A stretch of 61,177 nt of DNA from Verrucomicrobiota bacterium (GCA_018968815.1 JAGWZL010000001.1:1-61177); one strand, 5' to 3'. Positions 1-7,964 are shown, counted from the first letter of the stretch. Program-made: numbers and translations. The notes: generated by a model from the letters alone, not told the origin.

Positions 1-172
1 GTCGGGAATTTGGCAAGGAGAGTCCTCAAAATTCGTCTCCGGAGCGAGCGACCATTGCCCTCGGGCAAGGCGCGAGTGAGGAGGCGCATTTTGAGGCAAA
101 CTCGACGATGCCAAAAACCGATTCTTCAGGTTGTTTCGGTATAATCAACTTGTTTTTGTCCGGTAATACAGA
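1..172. other. Intergenic leader with long inverted repeat
   Basis: No gene is visible here. Positions 24-40 and 80-96 form an almost perfect stem of about 17 pairs (CCTCAAAAT with ATTTTGAGG, then CGTCTCC with GGAGGCG, one mismatch between them). Inside it lies a second hairpin, TTGCCC-TC-GGGCAA at 55-68. No T-run follows on the plus strand, so it is not a classical intrinsic terminator; a structured RNA end or REP-like element is possible. The AT-rich stretch from about 135 to 170 could carry the promoter of the gene at 173. Confidence 0.4.
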
Positions 173-1048
173 ATGAAGCTAAATATTAGGTTGCTAGTCT
201 GCGGACTCGCAGTGATCTGCTTGCTAGCATGGCTGGTTTGTGAGAGAAACCATTACAATATTGTTGCGCATACAGAGCTGCTCGCTATTCGTGAGAAACT
301 CAAGGCATTAAGCCCCCAAGAAAAGCGTGACCTCGCCTTTTTTATCGATGATGTGATTTTTTTTGACCAATACCCCTATACGCTCGTCGGATATAAACCA
401 ATGAGCATATGCAATGTCATTGTCGAAGATTCGGAAGATTTACTAGCCGCTTTACGAGAAACATTTAAAAAACCGAGACAACAGATGTTAATGAGAGGAT
501 ATTTAGCCTGGAAAAAATATCAATCCCTGTTTCCTAGCAAAACACATGTCATGATCGACTATTCATTAATGGGGAGAGGCAGAAGGGAACTCGCTATCAT
601 TTGCCCCCAACTATGCAGACTCAAGATCCAAGAACACTTGAGCGATTTTCAAGAAATATTAGGAAAACCATGCACGAGTGAAGAAGTGTTTCAGATCTTA
701 ACCCACCCCGAACACGCTGACTTTTATAGAATTGTTGATCACACTCGCCTAGTTGGCATTCTGCTAGGGTTTGGCAGAAATAACGCTTTTCTTTATGAAC
801 AGCATAGAGGCGGCCCTTCTCGCTCTGCTGCATGGCACTCTCGACGGTCGAGACAAGACTCTATGCAAATGTTCAGCAATGAATGGCCCCGGCCTGGGAC
901 GCTGCTTGGACCCGATTTTGCTTGCGATCCTACAACAGACGAAACCCTCCAGCTGAAAACACACTACAACAAAGCGCGTAAAATCGTCCGCTGGTCCTAT
1001 TTCTGCAGAAACAACCTTGAAGTGACTCTTGCCCTTTTAGAGCGCTAG
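173..1048 (+). CDS. Membrane-anchored hypothetical protein, paralogue of the FKBP-fusion N-terminal domain
   Basis: Function unknown. The 291-residue product starts with a short basic end and one hydrophobic segment (about residues 6-23), so it is likely anchored in or exported across the inner membrane. Two blocks, LVGILLGFGRN (around residue 193) and CDPTTDETLQLKTHY (around 250), match LIGILLGYGTHN and CEPDSEETTALLATY in the gene at 2048. The two are therefore paralogues of a lineage-restricted domain that here stands alone. The gene converges on the next one, the stop codons overlapping by 4 nt. I see no catalytic motif. Start chosen at the first ATG because it immediately precedes the hydrophobic segment. 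Confidence 0.7.
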   Translation: MKLNIRLLVCGLAVICLLAWLVCERNHYNIVAHTELLAIREKLKALSPQEKRDLAFFIDDVIFFDQYPYTLVGYKPMSICNVIVEDSEDLLAALRETFKKPRQQMLMRGYLAWKKYQSLFPSKTHVMIDYSLMGRGRRELAIICPQLCRLKIQEHLSDFQEILGKPCTSEEVFQILTHPEHADFYRIVDHTRLVGILLGFGRNNAFLYEQHRGGPSRSAAWHSRRSRQDSMQMFSNEWPRPGTLLGPDFACDPTTDETLQLKTHYNKARKIVRWSYFCRNNLEVTLALLER

Positions 1049-1497
1049 CGAGGCGCGCCACAATGCCAACAATGCGTAGGATTATCCCACTTGTGGTTCC
1101 AAGCCCCGCATTCGCATTTCCATGCGTTAAAAACAATCGAATCATCGACTTCCATTTGAGGATAGCCTACAGCACTAAACATGACCGGAATCGCAAATTC
1201 TCCACCATCTATATCCTCTACGTAGATGACGCCCTGCTTGAGGCAGAGCTTATCCGGCTTAAGAAAGATTCGCCCACCTTCAATCCGGGAAATAGCGGTA
1301 TAAGCACGTCGGATCACTTTTTCAGATGCATTCTGATAGTCATGGTAACAATCGACAGGCTTGAGCGGCTCTTGTATGATTCGGTCGATCGGATCGCGCA
1401 AAGCTGTGTTCTTACAATTACTTTCTGTTGCTTGAAAGGGTGGTTGATGCCCATAAGCCAGAACATTCAGTGTAAGACAAAGGAATAAAAATTGCAT
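1045..1497 (-). CDS. Secreted protein with C-terminal zinc-ribbon-like cysteines
   Basis: About 150 residues. An upstream in-frame codon exists (1521), but the ATG at 1497 is preceded by GGAGG at a 5-nt spacing and directly opens a signal peptide (MQFLFLCLTLNVLAYG), so that start is preferred. The mature part contains no family I recognise. The last 25 residues hold four cysteines in a C-x-C-x(10)-C-x(2)-C arrangement with tryptophans (CECGAW, HCWHCGAP), resembling a small zinc ribbon of the RanBP2/zinc-finger type. If zinc is bound, the protein folds around it at the extreme C-terminus. It is transcribed towards the gene at 173 and divergently from the gene at 1674. Confidence 0.65.
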   Translation of the reverse strand: MQFLFLCLTLNVLAYGHQPPFQATESNCKNTALRDPIDRIIQEPLKPVDCYHDYQNASEKVIRRAYTAISRIEGGRIFLKPDKLCLKQGVIYVEDIDGGEFAIPVMFSAVGYPQMEVDDSIVFNAWKCECGAWNHKWDNPTHCWHCGAPR

Positions 1498-1673
1498 GAT
1501 GCCTCCAAGGCTTTTTTGCAAAGAAAAAAATTCTGCCTTACATGATTTTTTCTGTCATCGCTTTTCTACCAGAGCGATATTCTCAAGTTGGGCTGACCAT
1601 GACAAAAAAATATTTGCCGCTAAATTAAGCAGTGTGTCACATTCTTGTCCTTTCCTAAAATCAGGAGGCAGTC

Positions 1674-2051
1674 ATGTGTATAGAAGGGGTGGTCAGCGAT
1701 GACTACGAGATCTATGAAACTACAAAAACCTTCAGCGATTCCAGTCAGTGGAATGGACGGATCGTGAGCTCCGAATCGTCTGGCACATTGCAGATAAGGA
1801 CCGGACAAATCGTGAGTCGCATACGAAACTGTGCGGCAAAAGTATGGGGAAACATCGACTCTTATTTCAACACAAACCATGACGTCTGTCCAAGAGGTCA
1901 TGAAGCACGCCATATCTACTATCAGTGGCCCTCCCCACCCATCTTGCTTTGCGATGAGCAATACGATCGTCAGCTCCAGGCGCCCTGCCCGTTCGAATAC
2001 TATCGATTCGTTCGTCATTTACACCAGGGTAGAGCGTTCACGAACTTATGA
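1674..2051 (+). CDS. Small hypothetical protein coupled to the FKBP-fusion gene
   Basis: A 125-residue ORF of unknown function. Two features argue that it is translated: a perfect AGGAGG at 1663-1668, 5 nt before its ATG, and a 4-nt ATGA overlap of its stop with the start of the gene at 2048, which itself has no visible Shine-Dalgarno sequence. This suggests translational coupling. The sequence has no signal peptide or known motif. A similarly long ORF on the opposite strand (1620-2018) has no ribosome site and was not chosen. It could still be a decayed gene whose start signals survive. Confidence 0.45.
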   Translation: MCIEGVVSDDYEIYETTKTFSDSSQWNGRIVSSESSGTLQIRTGQIVSRIRNCAAKVWGNIDSYFNTNHDVCPRGHEARHIYYQWPSPPILLCDEQYDRQLQAPCPFEYYRFVRHLHQGRAFTNL

Positions 2052-4018
2052 CGAAATGGTTTTTTTATTTTCTGTGTGCGAGCTGGATTTCGCTTTTTTG
2101 TAACAACTCTGTGGTTGCCTTCGTGCAAAAACTCTCTCCGCCAGATGCCACTGCTCTCGACTGGTTTTTCAGAAACTGCGCGCAGTCCTTTGGCGGGTAT
2201 GTCTTATACGGAGATAAGCCGATGGCCTTGGAGTATCTGTTCGCAAAAGAAGAACAGTCTTTGTACTTCAGTGAAGCAACACATGCAAAAATGAAAGCCT
2301 TTAAAATCCTAAAGGAGTGGAGTCAGCACTGCGAAGACGCCGAGTACCCCATTCTATTTTGCAAGTATGCCAACACCCAGCACATGATCCTGATCAATCG
2401 CAAGGCGTTTGTAAAGACTGTCAATCAGAATTTGCCCCTTTTCCGCTATATATTGGGACACAAGCTCACAGCTGAGGCGCTGCTTTTGGAACTGATCAAA
2501 AACCAGGATCATTTTTACGATGTCCTACAGGACAACAACACCTTAATCGGCATCTTACTGGGCTACGGGACCCACAACTCTCTGATCGTGTCTAGGCAGG
2601 AATTCCTGCTACAACAGGAGACGGGGCATTTCGAGAACTTTCCATTTGCTAAAGCCATATCCCAAGCAAAGCCCATGCTTGGCTTTGCCTCCATAGAGGA
2701 AGAATTGCAATCCTTGGCGTGCTTTAAAAGCTCCAGAGATCTGAAGGACTTTTCAACTTTTGAGATCCCCCTGTTTGGCTGCGAGCCCGACTCAGAAGAA
2801 ACCACTGCTCTACTAGCCACCTATGAAAAAAACCGAGAGCATCTGTTGACCCACGTTCAGCAGGATAACTTCATGGAAAAAACTCTAGAAAAACTTTTCA
2901 CCACCCTCTCTGGCAAAGTGCGCATCCCGCCTCTCCCCAAACCTAGCACGTTCCGGTTAGACGACAAAAAAGCATTGAGCAGACAATTTGCCGAAATCAT
3001 TGTTCAAGATGCTAAAAGACAAAAACCTCTACTGCACGCCTTCCTACATGGAGCAGCCGACAGAGAACGCGGAATCAGGATGAAACCTTGCGAAAGATCA
3101 GAAGACGCGTGCTTGGACGACACTTGTATAGTAGAAAGACAGTTGAAATCCTGCCAATGCCTGATCAAAGCAAGCCACGCCATGAAACAGGTCAGCGCCA
3201 AAAAAGACTGGTCCTGCCTCATTAAAGACAACCTCTACTCCAAAAGATTGCAACAAGGATTTGGGCCTCAGGCCTCTCAGAAAATCAAAACCGCAACCTT
3301 CCATATATCGTACCGCCTAGGCACCGAAACCAGGTGGCAAGACTGCAAAACCATCGTCCACACCCCCCTTTCGCAACTCATTCCTGGCGTCGCACACGCA
3401 CTCATTGGTATGCGCGCGGGAGAAGAACGAGAAATTTGCCTGCACCCTAGATATGCTTACGGGATGTCTGCAGCTGCCCCACAAGTCCTCTTCGTACGAC
3501 TCCAACTGATGGAATTTGAGGAAGGAGATACAGAAGCGACGTTCGCACCCCCTTGCCTATTGGAGGATCAATTCAGCCGTTCCAACCTCGATGACAAATT
3601 CAAACCACTGCCGTTTTACAACTTAGACTCTTGCAGCCATGAGGCACTCATAGACCATAGGAACGCACTCAAATCAAAGATAAATAATATCAAAAAATGT
3701 TCGTTTTATAATTATGGGATTTATTTTTTAGACACGCTCAAAGAAAACAAAATCGAAATTGATTTCGCAGAATTCCGCAATTGCATGCATCCAGACGCCC
3801 AGCAGAGCACCTTCCGGGATCTGGAGCACATGAACCAGTTTATTTCCGATTTCAAACTGTATCTCTTCCACGAGCGGGCACGACAGGGAGTCTGCGGGAC
3901 GTTTCTCGACTACTGGTTGTCTTCTTTAAACAGCAAGGCACAATGGAACGGACCAACAAGTGATGCAATTCCCTTCGATGGACCTGTAGTTGGAGAAGTT
4001 TTTGTGGGGAGATGCTGA
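2048..4018 (+). CDS. Secreted FKBP-type peptidyl-prolyl isomerase fusion, candidate toxin carrier
   Basis: The 656-residue product has a signal peptide (hydrophobic residues 5-25) and an N-terminal domain of about 270 residues paralogous to the protein at 173. A variable middle region follows. An FKBP domain lies at about residues 395-500: FHISYRLGTE, LIPGVAHALIGMRAGEE and HPRYAYG reproduce the FKBP signature, in which the IPG and AYG blocks line the proline pocket. The last 150 residues match nothing I know. The ORF ends just where a plus-frame toxin tail (3990-4181) begins, so it was probably longer and is truncated by a frameshift. Secreted FKBPs (Mip type) assist folding outside the cytoplasm; a role in toxin delivery or folding is inference from context. 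Confidence 0.7.
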   Translation: MTKWFFYFLCASWISLFCNNSVVAFVQKLSPPDATALDWFFRNCAQSFGGYVLYGDKPMALEYLFAKEEQSLYFSEATHAKMKAFKILKEWSQHCEDAEYPILFCKYANTQHMILINRKAFVKTVNQNLPLFRYILGHKLTAEALLLELIKNQDHFYDVLQDNNTLIGILLGYGTHNSLIVSRQEFLLQQETGHFENFPFAKAISQAKPMLGFASIEEELQSLACFKSSRDLKDFSTFEIPLFGCEPDSEETTALLATYEKNREHLLTHVQQDNFMEKTLEKLFTTLSGKVRIPPLPKPSTFRLDDKKALSRQFAEIIVQDAKRQKPLLHAFLHGAADRERGIRMKPCERSEDACLDDTCIVERQLKSCQCLIKASHAMKQVSAKKDWSCLIKDNLYSKRLQQGFGPQASQKIKTATFHISYRLGTETRWQDCKTIVHTPLSQLIPGVAHALIGMRAGEEREICLHPRYAYGMSAAAPQVLFVRLQLMEFEEGDTEATFAPPCLLEDQFSRSNLDDKFKPLPFYNLDSCSHEALIDHRNALKSKINNIKKCSFYNYGIYFLDTLKENKIEIDFAEFRNCMHPDAQQSTFRDLEHMNQFISDFKLYLFHERARQGVCGTFLDYWLSSLNSKAQWNGPTSDAIPFDGPVVGEVFVGRC

Positions 4019-4181
4019 AGGCAATATTATGCCAGTGCCCGAAGGACATCCGTTGGAAGGAACAAAAGATGGCGGAGGTCATGAGCGCGAAAAAGATGTT
4101 CGAGGCAGAAAGCCTCATGGTCATGTCCAAGGAATCACGAATCCGGATGGAACGCCTTGGTTACCCATTTACGGAGCATAA
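3990..4181 (+). pseudogene. C-terminal toxin tail, frameshifted remnant
   Basis: Read in frame 3, this segment encodes a tail with EGNIMPVPEGHP, a KPHGH block and the ending NPDGTPWLPIYGA. Almost the same ending recurs at 4434-4528 (RGWKPHAHIP, then NPDGTPWLPIY). It overlaps the end of the FKBP-fusion gene in another frame and lies directly before an immunity-like gene. It has no convincing ribosome site of its own. I read it as the displaced end of a polymorphic toxin. The spaced histidines of the KPHxH block could be catalytic or metal-binding residues, but the toxin class is not identified. Confidence 0.5.
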
Positions 4182-4196
4182 TTACAAGATTTAACA

Positions 4197-4433
4197 ATGA
4201 ATTATACTGCGGACAACAAGTTTGATTGGGGTGAAACCGTCAAGGTTAAGGATACAGCCCCAATTACCTTTCGGCCAGGAGAAATTGTATCGGTTTGTGG
4301 CATGGCAAAAACGGATTCAAAAGTGCTTGCAGATAAATGTGGTTCACATATCGGTGAATGGATTTATACTATAGAGTACATAGGAGGCTCTGATGTAGAA
4401 ATCCCAGAACACTATTTGGAAAAGTATTTTTAG
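4197..4433 (+). CDS. Small immunity-like protein (FDWGE domain)
   Basis: A 78-residue acidic cytoplasmic protein with the pattern FDWGE, FRPGEIVSVCG, IGEWIYTIEY, GGSDVEIPEHYLEK. This layout (short beta-rich domain, conserved W-Y-x-V-E-F strand and a C-terminal PEHYLE) is like small SH3-fold immunity proteins of polymorphic toxin loci, which I recall in the Imm31-like group; that assignment is from memory and unverified. It directly follows the toxin tail ending at 4181, the usual toxin-then-immunity order. A close paralogue forms the N-terminal 80 residues of the next gene. No strong ribosome site is visible, so coupling to the upstream frame may be needed. Confidence 0.65.
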   Translation: MNYTADNKFDWGETVKVKDTAPITFRPGEIVSVCGMAKTDSKVLADKCGSHIGEWIYTIEYIGGSDVEIPEHYLEKYF

Positions 4434-4528
4434 GGACCCAAGCATCCAGACCCAAGAGGATGGAAACCTCATGCTCATATTCCTGAGTGTCAAATCCAGA
4501 TGGGACACCATGGCTACCGATTTATTAA
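4434..4528 (+). pseudogene. Second stranded toxin C-terminal tail
   Basis: Immediately after the stop of the 78-residue gene the sequence reads HPDPRGWKPHAHIPE, then after a one-base shift SNPDGTPWLPIY and a stop. This is homologous to the tail at 3990-4181 and has no start codon. It is the 3' end of a toxin gene left in front of the next immunity gene, with an additional frameshift showing that it is no longer under selection as a protein. Confidence 0.55.
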
Positions 4529-4549
4529 TTCAACAATTACTGGAGAAAA

Positions 4550-5182
4550 ATGGAAGAAGAAAATAATAAATTCAATTGGGGAGATTACATTATTATTATA
4601 AAGAGCGCTCCCCATCAATTCCATCCAGGAGAAATGGCTTCTATCTGTGGTTTTCATAAAATTAAATCTTTAGAAACTGCAGCGCAATTTTCCTGTAACG
4701 TAGGAGAGTGGGTTTATACAGTTGAGTTTGGAGATGGTAGCGATATGCAAGTTGCTGAACATTATCTCGAGAAAAACCCAGGAATAGTACACGGGAAAGA
4801 ACTGTCAGAATACAGCAACTACTTTATCAATGCTGTAGTATTGAAGATAAAGATGGACATAAGTTCGATAGAAATCCAAGTAAAAAGTTCTCCGGTCTAT
4901 CAAAAAACATCAGATAATATTCTCCTTTCAAATGAAAATCGTTTTGATGGAAAAATAATTGCGACTCAGATTGAGAGTATAATCATCAAGAATAGTGCGC
5001 AATCTATGGGATGGCAACAAGAGGGCAAAATTTTATCATTCGAAATGTCAGATCATGAACTTAAATTATCCATAGAATGGGATCGATCTAAAAGCACCTC
5101 ATTTGACATCAAATCAGGTCAAATTTGGTGGGAAAACCCAAGCAGAGGAGATGCTGAACCGTTAGACAATTGGAGCTATTAA
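4550..5182 (+). CDS. Two-domain immunity-like protein ending in a toxin-tail motif
   Basis: 210 residues. Residues 1-80 are a paralogue of the preceding protein (FNWGDY, FHPGEMASICG, GEWVYTVEF, AEHYLEK). Residues 90-190 form a second, unrelated beta-rich domain. The last residues, ENPSRGDAEPLDNWSY, match a stranded tail at 5681-5743 (NPTGG, GDPQPLENWKY), so the ORF seems to run into a toxin end. A GGAG four to five bases before the ATG supports the start. Its stop overlaps the next ATG as TAATG. It probably is a chimera of an immunity gene with the 3' end of a different toxin or immunity module, made by recombination. Whether the fused protein works is unknown. Confidence 0.65.
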   Translation: MEEENNKFNWGDYIIIIKSAPHQFHPGEMASICGFHKIKSLETAAQFSCNVGEWVYTVEFGDGSDMQVAEHYLEKNPGIVHGKELSEYSNYFINAVVLKIKMDISSIEIQVKSSPVYQKTSDNILLSNENRFDGKIIATQIESIIIKNSAQSMGWQQEGKILSFEMSDHELKLSIEWDRSKSTSFDIKSGQIWWENPSRGDAEPLDNWSY

Positions 5183-5682
5183 TGTTTAGACCTAAATTTC
5201 AGCTCATATTAAGTACAGAACACTTTTATCCTAGTACAGCGATTTGCTTAGGATCTCAAATGATCTCAATTATTGATTTTCTAGAAACTAAGCTGCCACC
5301 TCATACATGGTATAGCGCAGATATTAATGCAATTGGCCAAGCTACAAAAAAATATAACCTTCAATCAAGAATTATTAAAAAACTTGGAACAGCTTCATCT
5401 TTAATAAAAATATGTGCTGAAATCGATCAATTTCTCTCTGGTGTATTTTTTGCTATTCAAGGCAGTCAACAATGCGAATCAATAGATATCGAAGTAGATA
5501 CGGAAGACAACCCATTTCGCATATTAAATATCGATGGGATTCTTTTAGAAATTCGCGCTTTTGATACGTCATTTTTTAATTTCTTTTCAGAGAATGAAAA
5601 AATATTAAAAGAATTATCAGAAAATTTTAAGAGCCACGTAAAACAAGACAACACATATACATGGAATGATCTGCAAACCTAA
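5182..5682 (+). CDS. Immunity-like protein, first copy of a tandem pair
   Basis: 166 residues from the ATG at 5182; a TTG 12 nt upstream is in frame but the ATG has GGAG six bases before it and overlaps the preceding stop (TAATG). It is homologous along its whole length to the gene at 5743: MFxPK, LGSQMISIIDF, PPHTWYSADINAIG, ExDTEDNPFR and DGILLEIRAFDT correspond block for block. No signal peptide. Unknown fold, mixed alpha/beta by appearance. Position behind a toxin-tail motif and in the stack of small genes suggests an immunity protein. The last ten residues overlap the next toxin tail in another frame, so the natural C-terminus may have been replaced. Confidence 0.65.
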   Translation: MFRPKFQLILSTEHFYPSTAICLGSQMISIIDFLETKLPPHTWYSADINAIGQATKKYNLQSRIIKKLGTASSLIKICAEIDQFLSGVFFAIQGSQQCESIDIEVDTEDNPFRILNIDGILLEIRAFDTSFFNFFSENEKILKELSENFKSHVKQDNTYTWNDLQT

Positions 5683-5743
5683 CCCAACAGGAGGAACTCC
5701 TAAAAAGGGAGATCCGCAACCACTAGAAAATTGGAAATATTAA
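5672..5743 (+). pseudogene. Third stranded toxin C-terminal tail
   Basis: In frame 2 this stretch reads KPNPTGGTPKKGDPQPLENW then KY and a TAA that overlaps the next ATG (TAATG). It corresponds to the end of the ORF at 4550 (ENPSRGDAEPLDNWSY), which has the same TAATG junction with its own downstream gene. It has no start codon of its own. The repeated junction shows that both immunity genes were once attached to full toxin genes ending in a common sequence. Confidence 0.55.
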
Positions 5744-6231
5744 TGTTTAATCCAAAATATCGAATTTTGATTACAAGCAAATGCTTTCCTGAAGATGAAG
5801 TGATAGGCTTAGGTACCCAACTGATTTCGATTCTTGACTTTGTTAAAAATTATATCCCTCCGCATATATGGTATGCAGCTGATGTTGAAGCAGTTGGGAT
5901 AAATGCTGAGAAACTGGGCTTTAGTAATATTCAAATAACTCCGATAGGGACTGATTTTCAATTTATTGAGTACTGCTCTGGAAGCGAACAATTCATCTGG
6001 GGAGTGTTCTTATGCATTGATAAAAAGTATTCATCTCAAAATGTTATAGGCATCGAATTGGAAACGGAAGACAAACCATTTCGCTCAATAGATTCTGATG
6101 GAATTTTAATGGAAATCAGAGCATTCGATACTACTTACTTCGGAATATACGCCGAAGATCTTGACTTGATTACCAAAATAGCAAAACAGTACGGCATTTC
6201 CATTGAACAAATTAATAATGATTTTCGATAA
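5743..6231 (+). CDS. Immunity-like protein, second copy of a tandem pair
   Basis: 162 residues from the ATG at 5743, which overlaps the preceding tail's stop codon. Homologous to the gene at 5182 (LGTQLISILDF, PPHIWYAADVEAVG, ETEDKPFR, DGILMEIRAFDT). The divergence between the copies is that of old paralogues, not of a recent duplication, so each may have protected against a different toxin variant. No membrane segment and no signal peptide. Function inferred only from position and from the toxin tails around it. Confidence 0.65.
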   Translation: MFNPKYRILITSKCFPEDEVIGLGTQLISILDFVKNYIPPHIWYAADVEAVGINAEKLGFSNIQITPIGTDFQFIEYCSGSEQFIWGVFLCIDKKYSSQNVIGIELETEDKPFRSIDSDGILMEIRAFDTTYFGIYAEDLDLITKIAKQYGISIEQINNDFR

Positions 6232-6245
6232 AATCATGAGCCCCT

Positions 6246-6995
6246 ATGAAAATAGAACCTAAAGACAAATGTCCCAAGTGCGGAAAAATGTATGCCGCAG
6301 CGCAAGCAAGGACTCATTTACTCGCATGCACTGTGCAATCCGAACGGGAGCTGGCAATGAATACAGACATAAACATATTCCCGTTGAACTTTGAACAGGC
6401 ATTGCGATATGTAGCGGATCAACTTCAAGATGGACATACTTTAGCACGAGAATTATTGATAAACCTCAACTTTAAGGAAGGTTCTTTTTTTGCTTTACTT
6501 CATCCATCAGCAGATAGAACCAAAATTTATGAATTCCAAACTGGGGGCATATTGGCAGTAAATCCATTGGAAGATGTCCTTTTTCAAGGAAAAGTATATC
6601 CTGGCAGAAAAAAGGCACATTCTGTCCATCAACTAGCTCTGTACCTGAAAAGTATATTGCAGCCAGGGCAATGCTGTTTTTTTGAGGATATGATCCATCA
6701 TAGGTCGGATCCGATTGTATCTGAGATAGAGAAGCATATTCTCTATTTTCATAGAGAGGTCTATTTATACATCAAAGAAGCTGAATTCTCTCAGGAACTT
6801 GCCAAAAAGATCATCCATTATGCTGATGCTCAATGGTATTACATGAATATTATTTCAGAGTCAGATCCCAGATGCGAGCTAAATATGACCTCTGAGCAGT
6901 TACACAACATTGCCTTAAAGGCAACTCTGATTGTAATCGGTGCTTACGATATGGAAGGGTTTGTAGTATGGAAAAGATTTTCTGATCTTGAATAG
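6246..6995 (+). CDS. Hypothetical protein, possibly an immunity gene preceded by a zinc-finger toxin tail
   Basis: The long form has 249 residues. Its first 37 residues contain CPKCGK followed by H and C (a CxxC-x(n)-H-x(4)-C zinc-finger-like arrangement), after which an internal ATG at 6357 is preceded by GGGAG at a 6-nt spacing; the ATG at 6246 has no ribosome site. I suspect that the zinc-finger segment is another stranded toxin tail and the real protein begins at 6357 (212 residues, MNTDINIF). The rest is soluble, alpha-rich towards its end, and unlike any family I can name. It closes the array; the next gene is convergent. Confidence 0.6.
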   Translation: MKIEPKDKCPKCGKMYAAAQARTHLLACTVQSERELAMNTDINIFPLNFEQALRYVADQLQDGHTLARELLINLNFKEGSFFALLHPSADRTKIYEFQTGGILAVNPLEDVLFQGKVYPGRKKAHSVHQLALYLKSILQPGQCCFFEDMIHHRSDPIVSEIEKHILYFHREVYLYIKEAEFSQELAKKIIHYADAQWYYMNIISESDPRCELNMTSEQLHNIALKATLIVIGAYDMEGFVVWKRFSDLE

Positions 6996-7031
6996 GGATC
7001 TAGAGAGGTTCATTTGTGTATAGAAAGGGCG

Positions 7032-7964
7032 TTATTCATGGGAGATATAGATTTGACGGTGAGTGAAATCAATAAATACTTGGTGGTTTTTGAGGAAATC
7101 CATGCCCAGAATGGCATCCACGTGGATAGGTAGGGGGACGGGTATTTTGTAAAATACGACAGAGTCGAAGATGATATTTCCAATATTAAAAGCGCGGGTG
7201 ATTTTGTTCTGTGGTTCGGAGATCATTTCTTCAATAGAAAGGCTATTATCATTTGCATTGATCACATTCCAGGTAGTTCCTGTGTCGAAAACCCATATTT
7301 CAGAAGAGCCTTGCGGGTTTTCAACGAGCATTTCGATGAAGCCTCTCTCGGTATGAAGGGGGGTTTTTGCAAATTCTTTGATTGGGTAACCGTGGGTTTC
7401 TAAAGTTTGAGCGCTATCGCAAAAAGCAATTTGGGAATTGGGTAAGTCGAGAAATAAATTACAGTTTTTGAAAATTTCCCATCCGATTCTTCCTGAAGCT
7501 TCAGTGTGAGGAAGGGAACTGTTTGTGGCCAGGTAAGAATCGAGAAGGAATTCGTCTACGTCTTCCTGCATGAGGCAATTACGCATTGCTAGGTTTCCAA
7601 TATGGATCTTAGGAGCTTTATATTCTTTCTTTTGGTAACTTTTGCCTCTTGCACCGTACATTGTGCGCTGTCCCACAAAGGTTTTGCCTTTAATATTTTG
7701 AATGACTTCTTTAGAGAAAGTAGCTTCGCCTCGAAACCCCAAGTCGAGCTCTACTTTGATTTTTTTCCCTTCGATTTGAATGATTAAATATGGGACTCCT
7801 GTAGAAGACAACTCCAAAATAGGTACTGAGAAAAAATATGTGGGGTATTCTTTGAGAGATTTTGTTGGTTGAAGGGGTGTCCCTTGTTTATATTTAAGAT
7901 GGAATACAGACCATGAGATACAGATTCCCAAAATACAAAGAACGAGCACACCCCATTTTTTCAT
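7032..7964 (-). CDS. Membrane-anchored retropepsin-like aspartic protease
   Basis: 310 residues with an N-terminal transmembrane anchor (about 4-22) and an aspartyl-protease fold outside the membrane. The first lobe has VELDLGFRGEATF, in which the usual DTG is DLG. The second lobe has the canonical VFDTGTTWNVI, and the end carries ILGMDFLKNHQVFIDF, the psi-loop and final strand typical of retropepsin-like clan AA proteases. A two-lobed single chain with one imperfect motif may still be active, since the aspartates of both motifs are kept. Substrate unknown; probably acts in the periplasm. It is convergent with the immunity array. Start is the ATG before the anchor. Confidence 0.7.
   Translation of the reverse strand: MKKWGVLVLCILGICISWSVFHLKYKQGTPLQPTKSLKEYPTYFFSVPILELSSTGVPYLIIQIEGKKIKVELDLGFRGEATFSKEVIQNIKGKTFVGQRTMYGARGKSYQKKEYKAPKIHIGNLAMRNCLMQEDVDEFLLDSYLATNSSLPHTEASGRIGWEIFKNCNLFLDLPNSQIAFCDSAQTLETHGYPIKEFAKTPLHTERGFIEMLVENPQGSSEIWVFDTGTTWNVINANDNSLSIEEMISEPQNKITRAFNIGNIIFDSVVFYKIPVPLPIHVDAILGMDFLKNHQVFIDFTHRQIYISHE

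Noticed and set aside
1620..2018. 132-codon minus-strand frame
   Set aside because: No ribosome site; the opposite frame has AGGAGG and a coupled downstream gene.
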